From Porticoccaceae bacterium (GTDB lineage Bacteria; Pseudomonadota; Gammaproteobacteria; Pseudomonadales; Porticoccaceae), in NCBI GenBank assembly GCA_029248755.1, contig JAQWIR010000015.1, positions 1 to 64,000 on the forward strand: DNA of 64,000 nt, written 5' to 3'. Each line of letters opens with the position of its first letter. Position 1 is the first letter of the stretch. Positions 26,517 to 36,955 of this stretch are shown here, one piece after another. The translations under genes and the position numbers were made by a program. The notes below the pieces were generated by a model. It was not told the origin of the DNA. It saw only the letters and a list, made by a program, of their open reading frames with translations, and searched no databases.

Positions 26517-28244
26517 ATGCGCATCGTTAATCGAAGTTGCGATCTTGATAAGGCTACATTTTCTGCGGCAACAGCCCCGCTTCTTCAAAGAATATATCAG
26601 TCTAGAGGGTTAAATTCTGACGCCGACTTGAGTCTTAGTTTATCAAATCTGCCCAGTCCAGATTTAATGTTGGGACTTGATACTGCAGTAGAGCATTTAG
26701 TCGACGTTTTGAAGGCTAATCAACGAATAGTAATAGTCGGCGACTTTGACGCAGATGGTGCTACCAGTTCAGCTTTAATGGTGTTGGCGCTCACAGCCAT
26801 GGGTTTTGAATCAGTAGAATTTTTGGTACCCAATCGATTTGATTATGGTTATGGTTTAACGCCAGAAATCGTTGAGTTAGCACAGCAAAAAAAACCTCAC
26901 TTAATTATCACTGTAGATAACGGTATTTCCAGTATTGAAGGTGTCGATTTTGCCAATAACCTCGGTATTAAAGTTATTGTTACCGATCATCATTTACCCG
27001 GTTCGCAACTGCCCAATGCTGCAGCAATAATTAACCCTAATCAGCCAGATTGCCAATTCCCCTGTAAAAATCTTGCCGGTGTAGCGGTTGCCTTTTACTT
27101 ACTCAGTGCATTACGCGCTAAATTACGTCAGCTGAACTGGTTTGAAAAAAACTCCAGCCCCGAACCGAACATGGCACATTATTTGGATTTAGTCGCTCTG
27201 GGTACTGTGGCAGATGTTGTGCCCCTAGATCAGGTCAATAGAGCACTGGTGCATCAAGGATTATTAAGGATAAGAGCCGGTCATGGCCGTCCAGGCATTA
27301 ATGCATTATTAAAAATAGCGGGTAAAAATCCTGCCCAATTAGTCGCCTCTGATATGGGGTTTGCGGTGGCGCCAAGATTGAATGCGGCAGGGCGATTAGA
27401 CGATATTTCCTATGGTATTCAGTGTTTGCTGACAGATGATCCATCGATTGCGCTCAAGCGCGCTCAAGAATTGGAACAATTTAATCAGGATCGTAAAGCC
27501 ATTGAGCGAGAAATGCAGACAGAAGCCCTAAAGATTGTTGAGGATTTAGTGCTAGCTGATCAAGATGAGCTGCCAGCCGCTTTATGCCTTTATCAGGCCG
27601 ATTGGCATCAGGGTGTTGTCGGCTTACTAGCCTCTAGAATTAAAGAAAAATACCATCGGCCAGTAGCGGTTTTTGCAAAAGACGATAGCGGTATGCTGAA
27701 GGGTTCAGTTCGGTCTATATCGGGATTACATATTCGTGATGCACTAGATGCAGTGGCAACAAAAAATCCCGGGTTAATTACTAAGTTTGGTGGCCATGCA
27801 ATGGCAGCTGGATTAAGCCTTGAAGAATCATTGTTTGATCAATTTGAACAGGCATTGCAACAGCAAGTAGCAACCACTATAAATCCACGGGATTTAGAGG
27901 CTACATTGCAAACAGATGGACAGTTAAAAGAAGACCAATTTAGCATGCAAACAGCCTCCATACTGCGCGATGCGGGCCCTTGGGGGCAGTCATTTCCTGA
28001 ACCCTGTTTTCAGGGTGAATTTAATCTTATATCTCAGCGTATTGTTGGTGAAAATCATCTAAAAGTTACACTATCGTCAGATACTTCCAGTGCCACACCG
28101 ATGGATGGAATTTACTTCAATATTGATAGTGAGCAATGGCCAACGACTGCGACTAGGGTCCGCTGCGTCTATCGTTTAGATATTAATGAATTTCGCGGCA
28201 GGGAAAGTCTCCAGATGATCATTCAATATATGGAGACTGTATAG
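26517..28244 (+). CDS. recJ: single-stranded-DNA-specific exonuclease RecJ
   Basis: A 575-aa 5'-to-3' exonuclease used in recombination and mismatch repair. The DHH phosphoesterase domain has VGDFDADGATSSA (motif I), TVDNGISS, VTDHHLPG (motif III, the DHH) and GTVADVVPL. The DHHA1 region includes KFGGHAMAAGLSL, and the OB-like C-terminal domain is present. The ATG 26517 is used instead of the TTG one codon before. It converges with the histidine kinase gene 52 bp away. Length is normal for RecJ. Confidence 0.96.
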   Translation: MRIVNRSCDLDKATFSAATAPLLQRIYQSRGLNSDADLSLSLSNLPSPDLMLGLDTAVEHLVDVLKANQRIVIVGDFDADGATSSALMVLALTAMGFESVEFLVPNRFDYGYGLTPEIVELAQQKKPHLIITVDNGISSIEGVDFANNLGIKVIVTDHHLPGSQLPNAAAIINPNQPDCQFPCKNLAGVAVAFYLLSALRAKLRQLNWFEKNSSPEPNMAHYLDLVALGTVADVVPLDQVNRALVHQGLLRIRAGHGRPGINALLKIAGKNPAQLVASDMGFAVAPRLNAAGRLDDISYGIQCLLTDDPSIALKRAQELEQFNQDRKAIEREMQTEALKIVEDLVLADQDELPAALCLYQADWHQGVVGLLASRIKEKYHRPVAVFAKDDSGMLKGSVRSISGLHIRDALDAVATKNPGLITKFGGHAMAAGLSLEESLFDQFEQALQQQVATTINPRDLEATLQTDGQLKEDQFSMQTASILRDAGPWGQSFPEPCFQGEFNLISQRIVGENHLKVTLSSDTSSATPMDGIYFNIDSEQWPTTATRVRCVYRLDINEFRGRESLQMIIQYMETV

Positions 28245-28295
28245 TTAGACTTCCTGTATTGGGTGAGTTATTAACAATTGGACCCTGACAGAAAG

Positions 28296-29753
28296 CTACT
28301 TGGTCGGAAGTTGAATATGGAAGGTTGTACCTTCTTGTTCATTACAAGTGACCGCAATTTGACCTTGATGCTGTTCGGTAATAATAAAATGACAGAAGGA
28401 CAGGTGCATAGCACTATCTATTCCCTCTTTGTCTATTCCCTCTCTAGCAGAATCACTTTGGTTAAAGGGTTCAAAAAGACTCTTCTGCTCTTCTAAACTA
28501 ATACCGGTCCCATTGTGTTGTATTCGTACCCATAGATCATCAAAGGCCATAGAAACATCAACGCTTATTTCAGGTTTATGATCTAACTCTTCAACATTAT
28601 CCAAGGCATAGCATGAACAGCGAAAAATACTTAATAGTGCCTGCTGTAGTTCAGTGATGTAGCAGGGGATCTCAGGTAAATCGTCGGCAAATGTAGTATT
28701 AATATTTACAGCACTAAAGCGTAAATTATCAGTAATCGACAAAACATCACTCGCTAATTCCAAACTATTTTTTATCACAGAAATAATGCTATTGTGAGCT
28801 TTGTCTCCACCACCACTGGCCGAGAAATTAAGTAAATTAGTGATAACCGAGCTTGCTTGTTGGCCGCGAATAATGGTCTCTTCTAACAGCTCATTTAGCC
28901 CTTCGGTATCTAAGTTTTCGTCCACTACACTTTGCCGAACTGTTTTTATATCTTTAATAATTGCTGTAAGAGGCGTATTAATATCCTGTGCCATAACCGC
29001 GGCCATCTCGCCCATGGCAGACATTTTATCCCGTTGGATTAGCATATTTTCATTTTTAGCGCGCTGAGTAACATCATCGAGTAGAATAACTACTCCTGTG
29101 TCTTTTTCACGCTGGAGTGGGTAAATAGTAATATCAAATTGATACTGGCCGCGTTGACTGTATTTTACAGTAATAATTTTATTGTCATCCTGAGCTTGCT
29201 TGACCTGATCTGGCGTCACTGTGATAGCGGGAAAGGTTTTCCAAAGGTCTGCACCTTGAGCATCTTTAAAGCTAACACCACTGACTATTTCAGCTCGATT
29301 ATTCCATTGGGTAATCTGATTTTTTTGATTAAGCCCAATAAGAATCATAGGCAGAGACTGAAGGATACTATTAATATAAGCCTCAGATTTCTGTAGCTGT
29401 CGAGTGGTTTTTTTGTGATCGGACACTTCAGTTTTAAGTAGTTTATTCGACTTATCAAGGGTTTTAGTACGCTCGATAACTCGCAGTTCTAACTGCGATC
29501 GAATATCCTCTAGTTCATTATTGTAACGACGTGCCTGACGGCGACTGAAGTACAGTCTCACAGTTAAAACAGCCAGAGCAATAATAAGAATATTGCCGAC
29601 AAAGTTAGCAACATATTGCCAGTTGGTAGAGCCATCGGCTTCTCGAAACAACCAAAAGATATCTGCATAGGCAGATTGGCAGAAAACAATTAATAGCAAA
29701 CTAAAAAGGATATGCTGTAACTTCAATGTATCCACTCCCAGTGGTTTATCCAA
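28296..29753 (-). CDS. PAS-domain histidine-kinase-like protein, probably catalytically degenerate
   Basis: A 485-aa membrane protein with hydrophobic helices at about 13-31 and 49-69, a coiled coil (75-122), a PAS domain (125-235), a HisKA-like dimerisation helix pair (about 240-312) and a HATPase-like domain (330-485). The H-box reads MGEMAAVMAQDINTPLTAI: Gln256 replaces the phosphorylated His of the usual AHEINNPL. In the ATPase domain the N-box Asn is replaced (FRCSCYAL), the G1 Asp is His (IQHNGTGI) and the G2 glycines are lost, while the F-box (LFEPF) and GTTFHIQLP remain. It probably cannot autophosphorylate and may act as a binding or sensor pseudokinase. No response regulator gene adjoins. 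Confidence 0.85.
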   Translation of the reverse strand: MDKPLGVDTLKLQHILFSLLLIVFCQSAYADIFWLFREADGSTNWQYVANFVGNILIIALAVLTVRLYFSRRQARRYNNELEDIRSQLELRVIERTKTLDKSNKLLKTEVSDHKKTTRQLQKSEAYINSILQSLPMILIGLNQKNQITQWNNRAEIVSGVSFKDAQGADLWKTFPAITVTPDQVKQAQDDNKIITVKYSQRGQYQFDITIYPLQREKDTGVVILLDDVTQRAKNENMLIQRDKMSAMGEMAAVMAQDINTPLTAIIKDIKTVRQSVVDENLDTEGLNELLEETIIRGQQASSVITNLLNFSASGGGDKAHNSIISVIKNSLELASDVLSITDNLRFSAVNINTTFADDLPEIPCYITELQQALLSIFRCSCYALDNVEELDHKPEISVDVSMAFDDLWVRIQHNGTGISLEEQKSLFEPFNQSDSAREGIDKEGIDSAMHLSFCHFIITEQHQGQIAVTCNEQEGTTFHIQLPTK

Positions 29754-29822
29754 AGCACGTTATTATAACCACGAGACTAACTGGTTTTATAGTAAAAGCG
29801 TAGCCTAAGTTGCCGGTTGTTT

Positions 29823-31295
29823 TTATGACGAACAGCTTACACTTATGGCACTTGCCCAGTCTGGTGGAAGCCCTTCATATTTTTCCCCATCGGGGTGAGC
29901 GATATAAGGATTACTTAATATACTAAGTAACAAATCAACTTCACTATAATCACCCGCCTCAGCAGCTTCAATTGCTGCTTGAGCCATATAATTTCGCAAC
30001 ACATAAAGCGGATTTATCTGCTTCATGGATTCGCATCTTTGTTTTTCAGTCAATTCTTGCGATGCTAGTCTCTGCAAATAATCTGCAGACCAGTCATCAA
30101 ACTGATCGCGATCAATAAAGTAGTCACGAACGGTTTGATTGTTTTTGGAAAAATCACATAGCTTGCGAAACAACAATGTGTAATCGACCTGATCCGTTGC
30201 CATCATATTGAGAAGTCGATTAATTAATAATTCATCTTTAGTTTGATAATTTAGCAAGCCAACTTTTGATGCCATAATTTGTCTGTAATTCCGCAAAAAC
30301 TCAGTTTCGTAGTGCTTAAGACATTCAGTTATCTCAGAAGTTTCTAATAGTGAGCTAAAACAGGTGGCCAAAGCATTAAGGTTCCACAGGCCAATAGAGG
30401 GTTGGTTTATAAATGAATAGCGGCCCTGATGGTCTGAATGGTTACAAATAAACTCTGGATTATAGGTATCTAAAAAACCGAAGGGACCATAGTCGATGGT
30501 ATCGCCGAGTATCGACATATTATCTGTATTCATAACACCATGACAAAAGCCTACCGATTGCCACTGTGCAATGGTTTTTGCTGTTTTAAGGACACAATTT
30601 TGTAACAGTAGATAATAACGTTTGGGGTCATCAGTCCAATCAGAAAAGTGACGTTCAATTAGATAATCAGCCAGTTCCTTAACGGCTTTTGGATTATTGT
30701 CATAGTGAAAATGCTCAAAATTGCCAAATCTAACATGACTGCGCGCTACTCTACATACAACGGCCGCCGGCTCTATTTGCTCGCGAACCGCCGTTGTTTT
30801 TCCGGTGATCAAGCTCAGTGCTCTGGTGGTGCTTATACCCAGTCCATGCATGGCCTCTGAGCAAAGATATTCACGAATACTTGAACGCAATACTGCGCGC
30901 CCATCGCCAAATCTCGAATAAGGCGTGGGCCCCGCACCTTTTAGCTGAAGATCCCAAAGTTCATTGTTGTCCCCAACCGCAATTTCACCCAAGGTTATGG
31001 CTCGACCATCCCCTAGTTGGCCTGCCCAAACGCCAAACTGATGGCCTGAATACACCACAGAAAACGAATCAATATCATCATGGTTTAAACCGCCACTCAA
31101 AAGTTGCAGGCATTCATCACTGTTTAACTCTTCAGCTGAAATACCCAGCATTTCAGCTAAATCGATATTAGTGCTTACCCATAATGCGTTATCGATGGGT
31201 TGTGGCGAAACTGCACTAAGAACTGTGCTATCGGAGACGTTGAAGTGGTTGTAAAAATGGCATTCAAGCCGTTGTTGAACGGATTTGTTGTTCAT
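29823..31295 (-). CDS. selO: protein adenylyltransferase SelO (YdiU)
   Basis: A 490-aa pseudokinase-fold enzyme that transfers AMP to Ser, Thr or Tyr of proteins, linked to redox homeostasis. Conserved blocks are YSGHQFGVWAGQLGDGRAI, QLKGAGPTPYSRFGDGRAVLRSSIREYL, HGVMNTDNMSILGDTIDYGPFGFLD and NLNALA. The C-terminus ends VSCSS, with ordinary cysteine where eukaryotic SelO has selenocysteine nearby. Monocistronic, divergent from prfB. Confidence 0.95.
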   Translation of the reverse strand: MNNKSVQQRLECHFYNHFNVSDSTVLSAVSPQPIDNALWVSTNIDLAEMLGISAEELNSDECLQLLSGGLNHDDIDSFSVVYSGHQFGVWAGQLGDGRAITLGEIAVGDNNELWDLQLKGAGPTPYSRFGDGRAVLRSSIREYLCSEAMHGLGISTTRALSLITGKTTAVREQIEPAAVVCRVARSHVRFGNFEHFHYDNNPKAVKELADYLIERHFSDWTDDPKRYYLLLQNCVLKTAKTIAQWQSVGFCHGVMNTDNMSILGDTIDYGPFGFLDTYNPEFICNHSDHQGRYSFINQPSIGLWNLNALATCFSSLLETSEITECLKHYETEFLRNYRQIMASKVGLLNYQTKDELLINRLLNMMATDQVDYTLLFRKLCDFSKNNQTVRDYFIDRDQFDDWSADYLQRLASQELTEKQRCESMKQINPLYVLRNYMAQAAIEAAEAGDYSEVDLLLSILSNPYIAHPDGEKYEGLPPDWASAISVSCSS

Positions 31296-31413
31296 TGACC
31301 TTAAATTCTGTCCTTATTATCAATTATCTAATATTTTTCAAGAAAACACTTTATCACTTTAGAAGTTCTATCATCTTGAAGCCTAACAGTTGGTTAATCA
31401 AGCCTGTTTTTTC

Positions 31414-31442
31414 TTGGTGTGAACTCAGTGCTAAGGTAGAAT
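31414..31442 (+). promoter_or_regulatory. putative sigma70 promoter for prfB
   Basis: -35 TTGGTG and -10 TAGAAT with a 17-bp spacer, ending 44 bp before the prfB ATG. The hexamers match four and five of six consensus positions. Confidence 0.45.
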
Positions 31443-31486
31443 GCAGGCATTACTCACGCTTTACATAAAGGCACAGATTAACCGCT

Positions 31487-32582
31487 ATGGAAGTAAATCC
31501 TTTTTACAACAGTCTAGATGACCTGAAAGCTCGCACCGAGTTACTTCGGGGGTATCTTTGACTATGTTAGTCGCAAAGAGCGTCTAGCGGAAGTTGAGCT
31601 AGAGCTAGCAGAACCGGATGTGTGGAATGATCCCGATCGTGCGCAGGAGTTAGGGCGAGAAAGATCCTCTCTAGAATCCGTGGTTAAAACTATTGAAGAT
31701 TTGGATACTGGTATTGCTGACACTCGAGAAATATTAGATATGGCGGTCGAGGAAAATGACGCTGATATGTTAATTGATGTACAGTCAGAAATTGATTCAA
31801 TGGAAGCCCAATTGGCAACATTAGAGTTTCGAAGAATGTTCTCTGGTGAAATGGACGAAAATTCTGCTTTTCTCGATATTCAGTCGGGTTCTGGTGGAAC
31901 CGAAGCGCAGGATTGGGCAGAAATGCTCTTGCGCATGTATCTGAGATGGGCAGATGACAAGGGCTTTAAAGCAGAACTTATAGAATGTTCTGCGGGGGAC
32001 GTTGCAGGCATAAAAAGTGCCACAGTTCAGATGACTGGAAATTACGCTTTTGGTTGGCTGCGAACGGAAATTGGCGTTCATAGACTCGTGCGAAAATCGC
32101 CTTTTGACTCAAGTAATCGCAGGCACACCTCCTTTGCAGCGGTCTATGCCTCGCCTGAAATTGATGACAATATAGATATTGAAATAAACCCTGGTGATGT
32201 GCGTACAGACACCTATCGAGCCTCTGGAGCAGGTGGTCAGCACGTAAATAAAACAGATTCTGCGGTGCGATTAACCCATGAACCCAGCGGTATCGTTGTA
32301 CAATGTCAAAATCAGCGATCGCAACACCAAAATCGTGATAAATGCTGGCAAATGTTACGTGCGCGGCTCTATGAGTTAGAATTACGCAAACGCCAAGAAG
32401 AAGCGCAGGTAACAGAGGATGGTAAGTCGGATATTGGCTGGGGTAGTCAGATACGCTCCTATGTTTTAGATGATGCCCGAATTAAAGACCTACGTACCAG
32501 TGTAGAAACCAGAAATACTCAAGCAGTATTGGATGGCAAGCTAGATCAATTTATTGTTGCTTCGCTTAAGGCGGGGCTGTAG
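31487..32582 (+). CDS. prfB: peptide chain release factor 2, with programmed +1 frameshift
   Basis: RF2 recognises UAA and UGA and triggers peptide release. The true gene starts at ATG 31487 ([24 protein letters not shown]) and meets an in-frame TGA at 31559-31561. The site CGGGGGTATCTTTGACTA holds the internal Shine-Dalgarno and the CTT-TGA slippery stop of the classic RF2 autoregulatory shift. Translation continues in the +1 frame from GAC at 31560 ([13 protein letters not shown]). The ORF track shows only the downstream part from 31620. The joined protein is 364 aa. The GGQ catalytic motif is in [18 protein letters not shown]. It is followed 30 bp later by lysS, the usual prfB-lysS pair. 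Confidence 0.97.
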
Positions 32583-32612
32583 TTATTAATTTATAACAGT
32601 GAAAAAAATCCT

Positions 32613-34121
32613 ATGACCGATCAACAAGGCGAAAATAAGTTAGATGAAAATAAGCTAATAGCCGAGCGCAGAGCCAAGCTAGATAGTTTGCGAGAGCAGG
32701 GTGGCGTTGCTTTCCCTAATTCCTTTCGACCCGCTGATAAGGCGGGTGAACTTCAGGCTGATTTTGGAGAAAAAACTAAAGAAGAGCTTGAGCAACTAGC
32801 ACGACCGACTAGCATTGCGGGCCGTGTGATTCGTAATCGCGGTGCCTTCATCGTTATTCAAGACAGCAGTGGGACGATTCAACTGTACGTCATAAAAGAA
32901 GCACGTGCTTTCGCAAAATCGTTAGATCTCGGTGATATAGTTGGAATTAATGGCGCTCTCCATAAGTCAGGCAAGGGCGATCTTTATGTTCAAATGGATG
33001 ATTATCAATTACTGACTAAGGCGCTTCGTCCCTTACCCGATAAATTTCATGGGCTAGCTGACCAAGAGATGCGTTACCGTCAACGCTATGTTGATTTGAT
33101 CGTGAATCCAAAAGTACGAGAGACATTTATCACTCGCTCTAAGGTGGTCGACTTTATTCGAAATTATCTCAATGGTTCTGGTTATCTTGAAGTTGAGACA
33201 CCTATGTTACAAACCATTCCAGGGGGTGCGGTTGCTCGTCCTTTTGTGACTCATCACAATGCCCTTGATATAGAAATGTATATGCGTATAGCGCCAGAAC
33301 TTTATCTTAAAAGATTAGTGGTTGGCGGCTTAGAAAGGGTGTATGAGATTAATAGAAATTTCAGAAATGAAGGCCTATCAACGCGACATAACCCAGAATT
33401 TACTATGTTGGAGTTTTATCAGGCGTACGCAGACTTTAATGACTTGATGGATCTTACCGAAGACATGCTGCGCAAGCTCTCACAGCAGGTATTGGGTAGT
33501 ACAAAAATAACCAACACAGTCAAAAATTCCGATGGAGAGGTTGAGTCTGAAATCGCTTTTGACTTTGCCAAGCCTTTCACCCGCCTATCCGTATTTGATT
33601 CAATTTTGGCCTATAACCCAGAGATTAAAGCTGAAGATCTAAGTGACGAAAAGAGCGCTAGAAAAATTGCTTCAGACCTAGGTATTCCCCTAAAAGACCT
33701 TTGGGGTTTAGGAAAGGTGCAAATAGAGATCTTTGAGAAAACCGTTGAGCATAGACTTGAACAGCCAACCTTTATTACAGGGTATCCAACGGAGGTTTCA
33801 CCTCTAGCAAGACGCAATGACCAGGACCCCTTTGTAACCGACCGTTTTGAATTTTTTGTCGGTGGCCGGGAAATTGCCAATGGCTTTTCTGAGCTTAATG
33901 ATGCAGAAGATCAAGCGGCGCGTTTTAAACAGCAGGTAGCAGAAAAAGAGGCTGGGGATGACGAAGCCATGCACTTTGATGCAGACTATATTCGCGCTCT
34001 AGAATACGGTATGCCGCCTACAGCAGGTGAGGGTATTGGTATTGATCGACTAGTAATGTTGCTAACCGATTCACCATCTATTAGAGATGTTCTTCTATTT
34101 CCACATATGAGGCCAGAATAG
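32613..34121 (+). CDS. lysS: lysyl-tRNA synthetase (class II)
   Basis: A 502-aa class II synthetase. The N-terminal OB domain binding the anticodon (about 60-170) includes [21 protein letters not shown]. The catalytic core has motif 1 ([31 protein letters not shown]), motif 2 ([27 protein letters not shown]) and motif 3 ([16 protein letters not shown]). It follows prfB as in most gammaproteobacteria. A 13-bp inverted repeat lies just past the stop. Confidence 0.98.
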   Translation: MTDQQGENKLDENKLIAERRAKLDSLREQGGVAFPNSFRPADKAGELQADFGEKTKEELEQLARPTSIAGRVIRNRGAFIVIQDSSGTIQLYVIKEARAFAKSLDLGDIVGINGALHKSGKGDLYVQMDDYQLLTKALRPLPDKFHGLADQEMRYRQRYVDLIVNPKVRETFITRSKVVDFIRNYLNGSGYLEVETPMLQTIPGGAVARPFVTHHNALDIEMYMRIAPELYLKRLVVGGLERVYEINRNFRNEGLSTRHNPEFTMLEFYQAYADFNDLMDLTEDMLRKLSQQVLGSTKITNTVKNSDGEVESEIAFDFAKPFTRLSVFDSILAYNPEIKAEDLSDEKSARKIASDLGIPLKDLWGLGKVQIEIFEKTVEHRLEQPTFITGYPTEVSPLARRNDQDPFVTDRFEFFVGGREIANGFSELNDAEDQAARFKQQVAEKEAGDDEAMHFDADYIRALEYGMPPTAGEGIGIDRLVMLLTDSPSIRDVLLFPHMRPE

Positions 34122-34127
34122 AAGTAC

Positions 34128-34159
34128 TTTACCCTTGGAGTATAGGCTCCAAGGGTAAA
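34128..34159. terminator. 13-bp inverted repeat between lysS and a cytochrome gene
   Basis: TTTACCCTTGGAG and CTCCAAGGGTAAA are perfect complements around a 6-nt loop. The element sits between convergent genes and could end both transcripts, but it lacks a long T-run on either side. Confidence 0.55.
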
Positions 34160-34172
34160 TCTAGGGCAAAGC

Positions 34173-34478
34173 TTATTTTAAGCTAGTGTAATAGGCCGCT
34201 AAATTAGCTATATCAGCATCAGTAAGGTTCTTTGCCATTGCTGACATCATGGCATTTTTACGACGACCATCACGATACATTTGCAGTGCGCTCGCAAGGT
34301 AGGCTTGCTTCTGACCTGCTAAGTTGGGCCACATGGGGTTATTGCTTATTCCATTGGCGCCATGGCAGCCAGCACAGGTTACCGATTTAGCCTTTCCTGC
34401 CGCCGCATCTCCGGCAAAGCTTGAGCAAGCAAGTGTAGATAAAAGGATAGCGACTGTTAGGTTTAAAACTTTCTTCAT
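34173..34478 (-). CDS. periplasmic c-type cytochrome
   Basis: From ATG 34478 ([23 protein letters not shown]), preceded by GGAGATTTCCA, the product is 101 aa; the track's start is 9 residues longer. A signal peptide cleaved near residue 22 is followed by the heme motif CAGCH (Cys35, Cys38, His39). The distal Met ligand is probably in [11 protein letters not shown]. The short class I fold resembles cytochrome c553/c4-half types. The gene lies downstream of ctaA on the same strand, 29 bp away, which fits a respiratory role. The exact redox partner is not indicated. Confidence 0.88.
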   Translation of the reverse strand: MKKVLNLTVAILLSTLACSSFAGDAAAGKAKSVTCAGCHGANGISNNPMWPNLAGQKQAYLASALQMYRDGRRKNAMMSAMAKNLTDADIANLAAYYTSLK

Positions 34479-34507
34479 TGGAAATCTCCAGAAATTAAAC
34501 ATCAAAA

Positions 34508-35542
34508 TTAAGATCTATTAATCAGCGAATGGCTGACAAATAGTGTTGCAGTTAAAAGAGCTACAGAACCAATCTGATGGGCTGCAGCAATGGCAACAGG
34601 CACATGAAAAATCAAAGTGCTAATGCCAAGGGTAATTTGTACTAGTAATAAAAATAGCATGCTATAGATGCCAATACGTACATTTTCAGAAATATTTTTT
34701 CTTAGAGAAACTACCGAAAAACTGACCAATACTAAGGCAATAATATAAGCGAAGATGCGATGATTAAATTGAATGGTAGTGATATTTTCAAATGCAGATA
34801 GCCATATTGGGCTCATGTCATATAGACCCGCTGGGATAAAGCTATCACCCATCAGCGGCCATGTAGAATAAGCGTAGCCAGCCCGTGTGCCAGCTACTAA
34901 GCCGCCCGATAAAATCATTAAAAATATCAAGCCGCTTATTATGCAGGCAGGCATACCAAGACCTGATGGCTGGTTAGAAGGCTTATTGATAAGTCCCAGT
35001 GTAGTCCAGACAATAAAGCCATAGATAGCAATCGCAAGCCCAAGGTGAGCCGTCAATCGGTACTGGCTAACATGGGGCACATCAATTAGGCCACTTTTTA
35101 CCATATACCAACCCATAAGACCCTGACAGCCGCCAAGAAGAAGCATCAGAAGCAATTTAGGTAATAACTGGGGCGAAATACGTCGGGTTAAAAAGAAATA
35201 CACAAAGGGAATAAAGAACAGCAAGCCAATCAGCCTACCCAAAACTCGGTGCAAGTATTCGTACATAAAAATGACTTTAAACTCGCCCAAGGTCATGCCT
35301 ATATTAATCTTTTGATACTCGGGGAATTGCTGATATTTCAAAAACAGTTGTTGCCAATCGTACTGGCTAAGAGGGGGGATAACGCCCATTAAAGGTTGCC
35401 ATTCGACCATCGACAAACCTGAGTCGGTAAGTCGCGTCACACCGCCAAGAAGAATCATACCCAAAATAACCACAGCGCAGGTCAAAAGCCAGCGTGCAAT
35501 TAATTTATCATTCATAGCTTGGGTAGGGTTTGCTTGAATCAT
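34508..35542 (-). CDS. ctaA: heme A synthase (CtaA/Cox15)
   Basis: A 344-aa inner-membrane protein with about eight helices converting heme O to heme A for cytochrome aa3 oxidase. Heme-ligating His are in EYLHRVLGR, in QFNHRIFAY and in AAAHQIG. The signature [19 protein letters not shown] is intact, and the sequence follows the Cox15 type without the Cys pair of Bacillus CtaA. Upstream of a small cytochrome c gene. ctaB and the oxidase genes are not in the window. Confidence 0.94.
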   Translation of the reverse strand: MIQANPTQAMNDKLIARWLLTCAVVILGMILLGGVTRLTDSGLSMVEWQPLMGVIPPLSQYDWQQLFLKYQQFPEYQKINIGMTLGEFKVIFMYEYLHRVLGRLIGLLFFIPFVYFFLTRRISPQLLPKLLLMLLLGGCQGLMGWYMVKSGLIDVPHVSQYRLTAHLGLAIAIYGFIVWTTLGLINKPSNQPSGLGMPACIISGLIFLMILSGGLVAGTRAGYAYSTWPLMGDSFIPAGLYDMSPIWLSAFENITTIQFNHRIFAYIIALVLVSFSVVSLRKNISENVRIGIYSMLFLLLVQITLGISTLIFHVPVAIAAAHQIGSVALLTATLFVSHSLINRS

Positions 35543-35783
35543 TTAATATCCTAAATCCACTGCAGTTGTAAGAAAAGTTAGTGTGATAGGTACGCGAAAA
35601 ACTACTTTTTAGACTAAAATTTCGCCTAAAATATGTATAAATTTCAGGGATTGTATTTCTTAATGCAATTAATCCGATCTCTAGTATTATCCCATCTTTA
35701 GCAGTCTATTAGAAACAATTGAAAGCGCATTTAAGGGGCACTATTATAACATGAAGGTCATACAGGTTGTTAGGCGATAAAAT

Positions 35784-36521
35784 ATGAGCAGTCAAAGGGA
35801 AATTAAGCTTCATTCACAATGGCGTCAAGTTATAGGTGATGAGTTTGACAAAGAGTATATGCAGACTCTGCGTGAATTTTTAATTCAGCGCAAACACCAA
35901 GGTGCGGTTATATACCCACCTGCTGATGAGTGGTTTTCGGCACTTAATCACACACTATTCCAAGATGTTCGCGTGGTTATACTAGGTCAGGATCCCTACC
36001 ATGGTGTCGGCCAAGCTCATGGTCTTTGTTTTTCTGTAAGACCCGGCATTAAAGTCCCGCCATCTCTGGCTAACATCTTCAAAGAGATAAAGTCAGATTT
36101 ATCCATTGATCAGCCAAACCATGGTTGTTTAGTCAGCTGGGCTCAGCAAGGGGTATTACTTTTAAATGCCACTCTAACTGTTGAAGATGCAAATGCAGGT
36201 GCACATCAAGGTAAGGGCTGGGAGCAATTTACCGATCAAATTATAAAGGCTGTAAATGAACACCGAAAGGGCGTAGTGTTTATGTTGTGGGGAAGCCATG
36301 CGCAAAAAAAATCAGCAATGATAGATGCATCACGTCATTTAATCCTAAAGTCCGTCCATCCTTCACCCTTATCTGCCTATAGAGGTTTTTTGGGTTGTGG
36401 TCACTTTTCGATGGCAAATCGCTATTTAGAAGAGCAGGGTTTAAAGCAAATTGACTGGCAGTTACCCGAGCAAGAGGACGCTTTAAAAGCCATACAAGAT
36501 AGCTCAAACTCCCTGAGCTAG
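35784..36521 (+). CDS. ung: uracil-DNA glycosylase
   Basis: A 245-aa family 1 UDG that removes uracil from DNA. The water-activating Asp70 is in [15 protein letters not shown]; the uracil-binding LLLNATLTV and the minor-groove [11 protein letters not shown] loop with catalytic His are present. Its end overlaps the convergent PGPGW-like gene by 4 bp. The C-terminal tail is slightly longer than in E. coli (229 aa). Confidence 0.97.
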   Translation: MSSQREIKLHSQWRQVIGDEFDKEYMQTLREFLIQRKHQGAVIYPPADEWFSALNHTLFQDVRVVILGQDPYHGVGQAHGLCFSVRPGIKVPPSLANIFKEIKSDLSIDQPNHGCLVSWAQQGVLLLNATLTVEDANAGAHQGKGWEQFTDQIIKAVNEHRKGVVFMLWGSHAQKKSAMIDASRHLILKSVHPSPLSAYRGFLGCGHFSMANRYLEEQGLKQIDWQLPEQEDALKAIQDSSNSLS

Positions 36522-36934
36522 TTACCCACTTTAAGAGGCGGCTTGTGGGCTTTTGCGCGCAACCAATTAAGACCTTTTAATATTACAGGAGTCGTCACTA
36601 GCTTCTTCTCAACTGCAAATTTTTTCGGGTAATCCATTAGAACAATACCCATAAAAATAGTTAATAGACCCTGTCCCGGAATAAACAGCATTAAAAACCC
36701 ACCCGCTAACAAAACAAGCCCCAAAAGATTTTTAATTAGAATAAAAAGCAGTCGAAACACAGGATGAGTATTAGCTTTCCATAGCGTGGTATTACGCTTG
36801 CTGTGTAAAAAATAATCTTCAGGTATTCTAGCTGCCAGCCAAGGCAGAGATAAAAGACTAATAACGAAAATAATAGCTGAAGCAGCACCTAATAGAGGTA
36901 GAATCGAAATATAAGAGTAGAGAAATTCGTTCAT
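36518..36934 (-). CDS. PGPGW-like transmembrane protein
   Basis: A 138-aa protein with two to three transmembrane helices (about 7-32 and 60-96) and a central [19 protein letters not shown] segment that resembles the PGPGW motif of a conserved small membrane family. The C-terminus is basic. Function is unknown. It converges with ung, and ygfZ lies upstream on the same strand, 21 bp away. Confidence 0.65.
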   Translation of the reverse strand: MNEFLYSYISILPLLGAASAIIFVISLLSLPWLAARIPEDYFLHSKRNTTLWKANTHPVFRLLFILIKNLLGLVLLAGGFLMLFIPGQGLLTIFMGIVLMDYPKKFAVEKKLVTTPVILKGLNWLRAKAHKPPLKVGN

Positions 36935-36955
36935 GCCGCAGCCTTTTCAGCCCAT

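Noticed and set aside
31272-31295. Selenocysteine in SelO
   Set aside because: The Sec of eukaryotic SelO lies at the C-terminus; this protein ends VSCSS with normal Cys codons and a regular stop.
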